This document shows positions 61,701-64,000 of a stretch of 64,000 nt of DNA, in pieces. Position numbers and translations under genes: made by a program. The notes under the pieces are model-generated. The model searched no databases. It was not told where the DNA came from and saw only the letters and a list, made by a program, of their open reading frames with translations. The stretch is taken from contig JAFBJZ010000623.1 of assembly GCA_016785225.1 (NCBI GenBank), positions 1,216,501 to 1,280,500 on the forward strand. The letters are read 5' to 3'. Each line of letters starts with the position of its first letter. Position 1 is the first letter of the stretch. Source of the DNA: Psettodes erumei. Lineage: Eukaryota > Chordata > Actinopteri > Pleuronectiformes > Psettodidae.

Positions 61701-63360
61701 TGATGACATGTGTGCTTGCACAGGCATCTGCAGACTCTCCACATTCCATTTGGGGTGCAGTGATGCTGAACTCCAAACAGCACACAGTTACAATTGTAGA
61801 AGATATTAATTTAATTCACTTGCACAGCAGAGCTGGGAGCACATTAACACTCACAGCAGAATCCAGGACTCCTCCAGGCGTAAAGTGTAGCCTTGTGAAA
61901 ATGACAGACAGCAGTATACTCTGCCAAGGAGTGACACAGTGCAGGCTGGAGACCTCTGTGAAGACACAGGTCACTGACGCAGTGCTTGTAAAAGCTGGAG
62001 GGGTCCACCTTGCCATGGCAATGTCTGAATGGTTCATTAACCTCCAGAATTTCCCTGGAAGCCTCCGGGTCAAAAGAGTGGGCCAGAAGCTCAGATGAGC
62101 ATTTTGGACAACTCCTAGACATCCCTCCACACAGCAAGGATTCTGCCCACTTCTCCAAGCTTTTTCCAAAATACTCTGACTGAGATGCTCCTGTGTGCCA
62201 TTTGCTGTGAGGTAAGTGCGCAGCCCTAAAGAAAAAGGTCATCCAGGAGGGCTTAAGAGATACATGTTCCTCCTGACATCACTGACCTGTAGAGGGTGCC
62301 AGAATAACATTAGAAAGTCAGCAAAGGCCGACATATTTCCAAAATTAAGCTTAGTCAATTTGTTTTAATTATTGCATTATTTGTTTATGACCTATTAAAA
62401 TAAAAAATGCTTTATGTGACATGGCCTCTTTTTAAAGGTAGGAAATTCACAGCAACAAGAGGATACTGATCCTAGTGATCAGGACATGAAGTTCTGATTC
62501 AGGGTGTCCACTTTCTGTTTCTGTTCACACATACCCAGTAACTGATACTGATTTGCCATGCAAATCATGGGCATAGTGGTCTAAGATGAACACGTGATGC
62601 CTGGTGTATGTGCATGTCTACTGCAGGAGCGGATGCAACTTATGACTCCACCTTGAAGACCACAGTATTCATCAGGGCAACATGAATCCAAATGGCCCTG
62701 CATCTCATGGGTGCGGGGGTCACAAACACTGTTCAGTGCAGTACTCATCAACCCAGGGGTTCTGGTTGCTGTGGCAATCGCAGCCATTGGGAGTCCAGAC
62801 ACACTGGGACAAGGGAACACAGATGTCACCATCTCAGACAAATCCTGAGTGGCGCTGACAGGTCTGCACACAAGTCATGGAGCAGGGGCTTGCACTGAAT
62901 CCTCATAGGGCAGGCTGTGCCACAGGACTCATAATGGCTCTTCTGTGGGCTGGACATGGCTGAATGAACAATGTGGAGGAAAACCTGTACACATCACTTG
63001 CATGTTGTGTGCTTCCCAGCACACTATGTATGTATTTTAATAAGAAGCAGCTGTTGGGCTATTAAGTATAATATGTGGGTTTCAGGCTAATTGCAGTAAC
63101 AGTTTTAAGTAACAGTATTCAAGAACAGTTTGTGGAGGTTTTGTTGTATTCATGTGTGAAAGCAGAAAGAAGAAAAATGAAAAACAAGACAAGTGCGACA
63201 AGTAACCAGATCATAAATGTGCTACATAGTAACAAAACAACTACAGCAGAAGGAGCTATTCCTCCACTCTCCCATCTGGACTGTCATTTTGGCAGGCAGC
63301 TGCATAGCAGCATAGGCCTCCATGATCAGGCAGAGGACGTTCAGAGTGGTATTACTTACT
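58795..63360 (-). pseudogene. Decayed FCGBP/zonadhesin-like gene, continuing past the right edge
   Basis: Scattered VWD, C8 and TIL remnants in the same orientation and order as fcgbp. From right to left: C8 end EAYAAMQLPAK...EWRNSSFC at about 63245-63355; TIL at 62600-62945 with TGA inside (62834-62836) and a frame change; C8 block at 61845-62220 (FGKSLEKWAE, CHGKVDPSSFYKHC) lacking its CGLCGN half; TIL at 61170-61320; first VWD half at 60960-61090, where YTLFDGKVFEFDGSCNYTV runs into two consecutive TAG codons (60965-60970); an intact VWD-C8 exon at about 60245-60740 with CGLCGNYSDN; TIL at 59930-60110; and a fragment at 58795-58930 with CGLCG. The multiple stops and lost cysteines argue for a pseudogene. 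The intact exon at 60.2-60.7 kb leaves room for a partly expressed gene. Confidence 0.65.
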
Positions 63361-64000
63361 TACTTACCTACTCAGCAAAGGTAGGTCAAATATACTAACT
63401 CCGCTACACAGGAGGGGGGGGTCAGCAGAGCAGTGGACTGCTTCGATTATTATCAACAATGACAAAAGTAGAAATCTGGTGGATCTTTATCAGCCCAAAC
63501 CAGAGTCACAGCAGTGCACACACACATTTAATTTTCATTACTTAAAAAAAAAAAGTATTTTTGTGGTGAAATTTTAATGCTTGTACCTTGCACTGCCAAG
63601 AACCCACATATTACTATATAATGTATTTAAAAGCTATATTGAAGACATTATATTTTCTGGTTGTCATCCTGTTAAATCACAAATAGACAGTAAGGCTGGA
63701 TGAGAATGTTTCTTCATGTCCAAATTCAAACTTACCCAAGCATAGCCTTTTCCTCTCTTTAAATAGTAATATTTTCTTTAGCCATTTTGGCATGAATAGC
63801 CTTAAGAGAGGATGTTGGATGTCCTGTTTTTCTGTACTGCAACCAAAAGTATATTATTCTCACTGGTGTCATGCAGTATATGGATCAGGGTGTAGTTGCA
63901 GTATCCTTGAGCCCATCACCCAACACTAGGTTTTCTGAGGTGAGCTCTGGTTGCCACATGTCTCTTCATTCCAACAGACTGTAAAATCATGACCTGAAAA
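63361..64000. other. Right edge, no gene seen
   Basis: AT-rich. More fragments of the decayed fcgbp-like gene may lie beyond the window, but none is recognised in this stretch. Confidence 0.4.

Overview
This is vertebrate nuclear DNA, almost certainly from a teleost and probably a percomorph: compact introns, AT-rich intergenic DNA, GATA-tailed retroelement ends typical of fish, and fish-like versions of immune genes. All gene models below were built by hand from GT-AG boundaries, phase bookkeeping and protein family recognition; no search was run.

Layout. 0.6-3.7 kb: a complete 9-exon paraoxonase gene (minus). 5.0-9.8 kb: casein kinase 2 alpha (csnk2a1, minus), 12 coding exons plus a probable non-coding first exon in a CpG-rich promoter. 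10.6-12.85 kb (plus): a small gene for a secreted protein I do not recognise, with a TATA box and an HNF1-like site. 13.0-14.0 kb: tyrobp (DAP12, minus). 16.6-18.3 kb: hcst (DAP10, minus). 22.4-29.5 kb: nfkbid (IkappaBNS, plus). 30.6-32.8 kb and about 34.0-39.1 kb: two FXYD genes (minus; one FXYD7-like, one FXYD6-like). 42.0-57.1 kb: a 21-exon IgGFc-binding-protein/zonadhesin-like mucin-type gene (fcgbp, minus) of about 3,000 codons. 58.8-63.4 kb: a decayed relative of that gene with in-frame stops, open to the right.

How it fits together. tyrobp, hcst and nfkbid lie together as in the mammalian 19q13.12 cluster, and FXYD genes and FCGBP are also in human 19q13, so this is a conserved vertebrate block. 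tyrobp and hcst are the ITAM and YxxM-type membrane adaptors of activating immune receptors; nfkbid is a nuclear IkappaB acting downstream of immune signalling; FXYD proteins tune Na,K-ATPase; FCGBP is a secreted, self-cleaving mucus protein.

Most notable observations: the unrecognised TATA/HNF1-type secreted gene with a second open frame past its stop; a one-base frameshift and a GC-AG intron in fcgbp; repeated exon-size modules in fcgbp; the decayed paralogue; a DAP10 tail reading YMNV in place of YxxM; a 23-bp perfect hairpin in the nfkbid 3' UTR; an AP-1/kappaB pair in nfkbid intron 1; and a candidate solo LTR between tyrobp and hcst.
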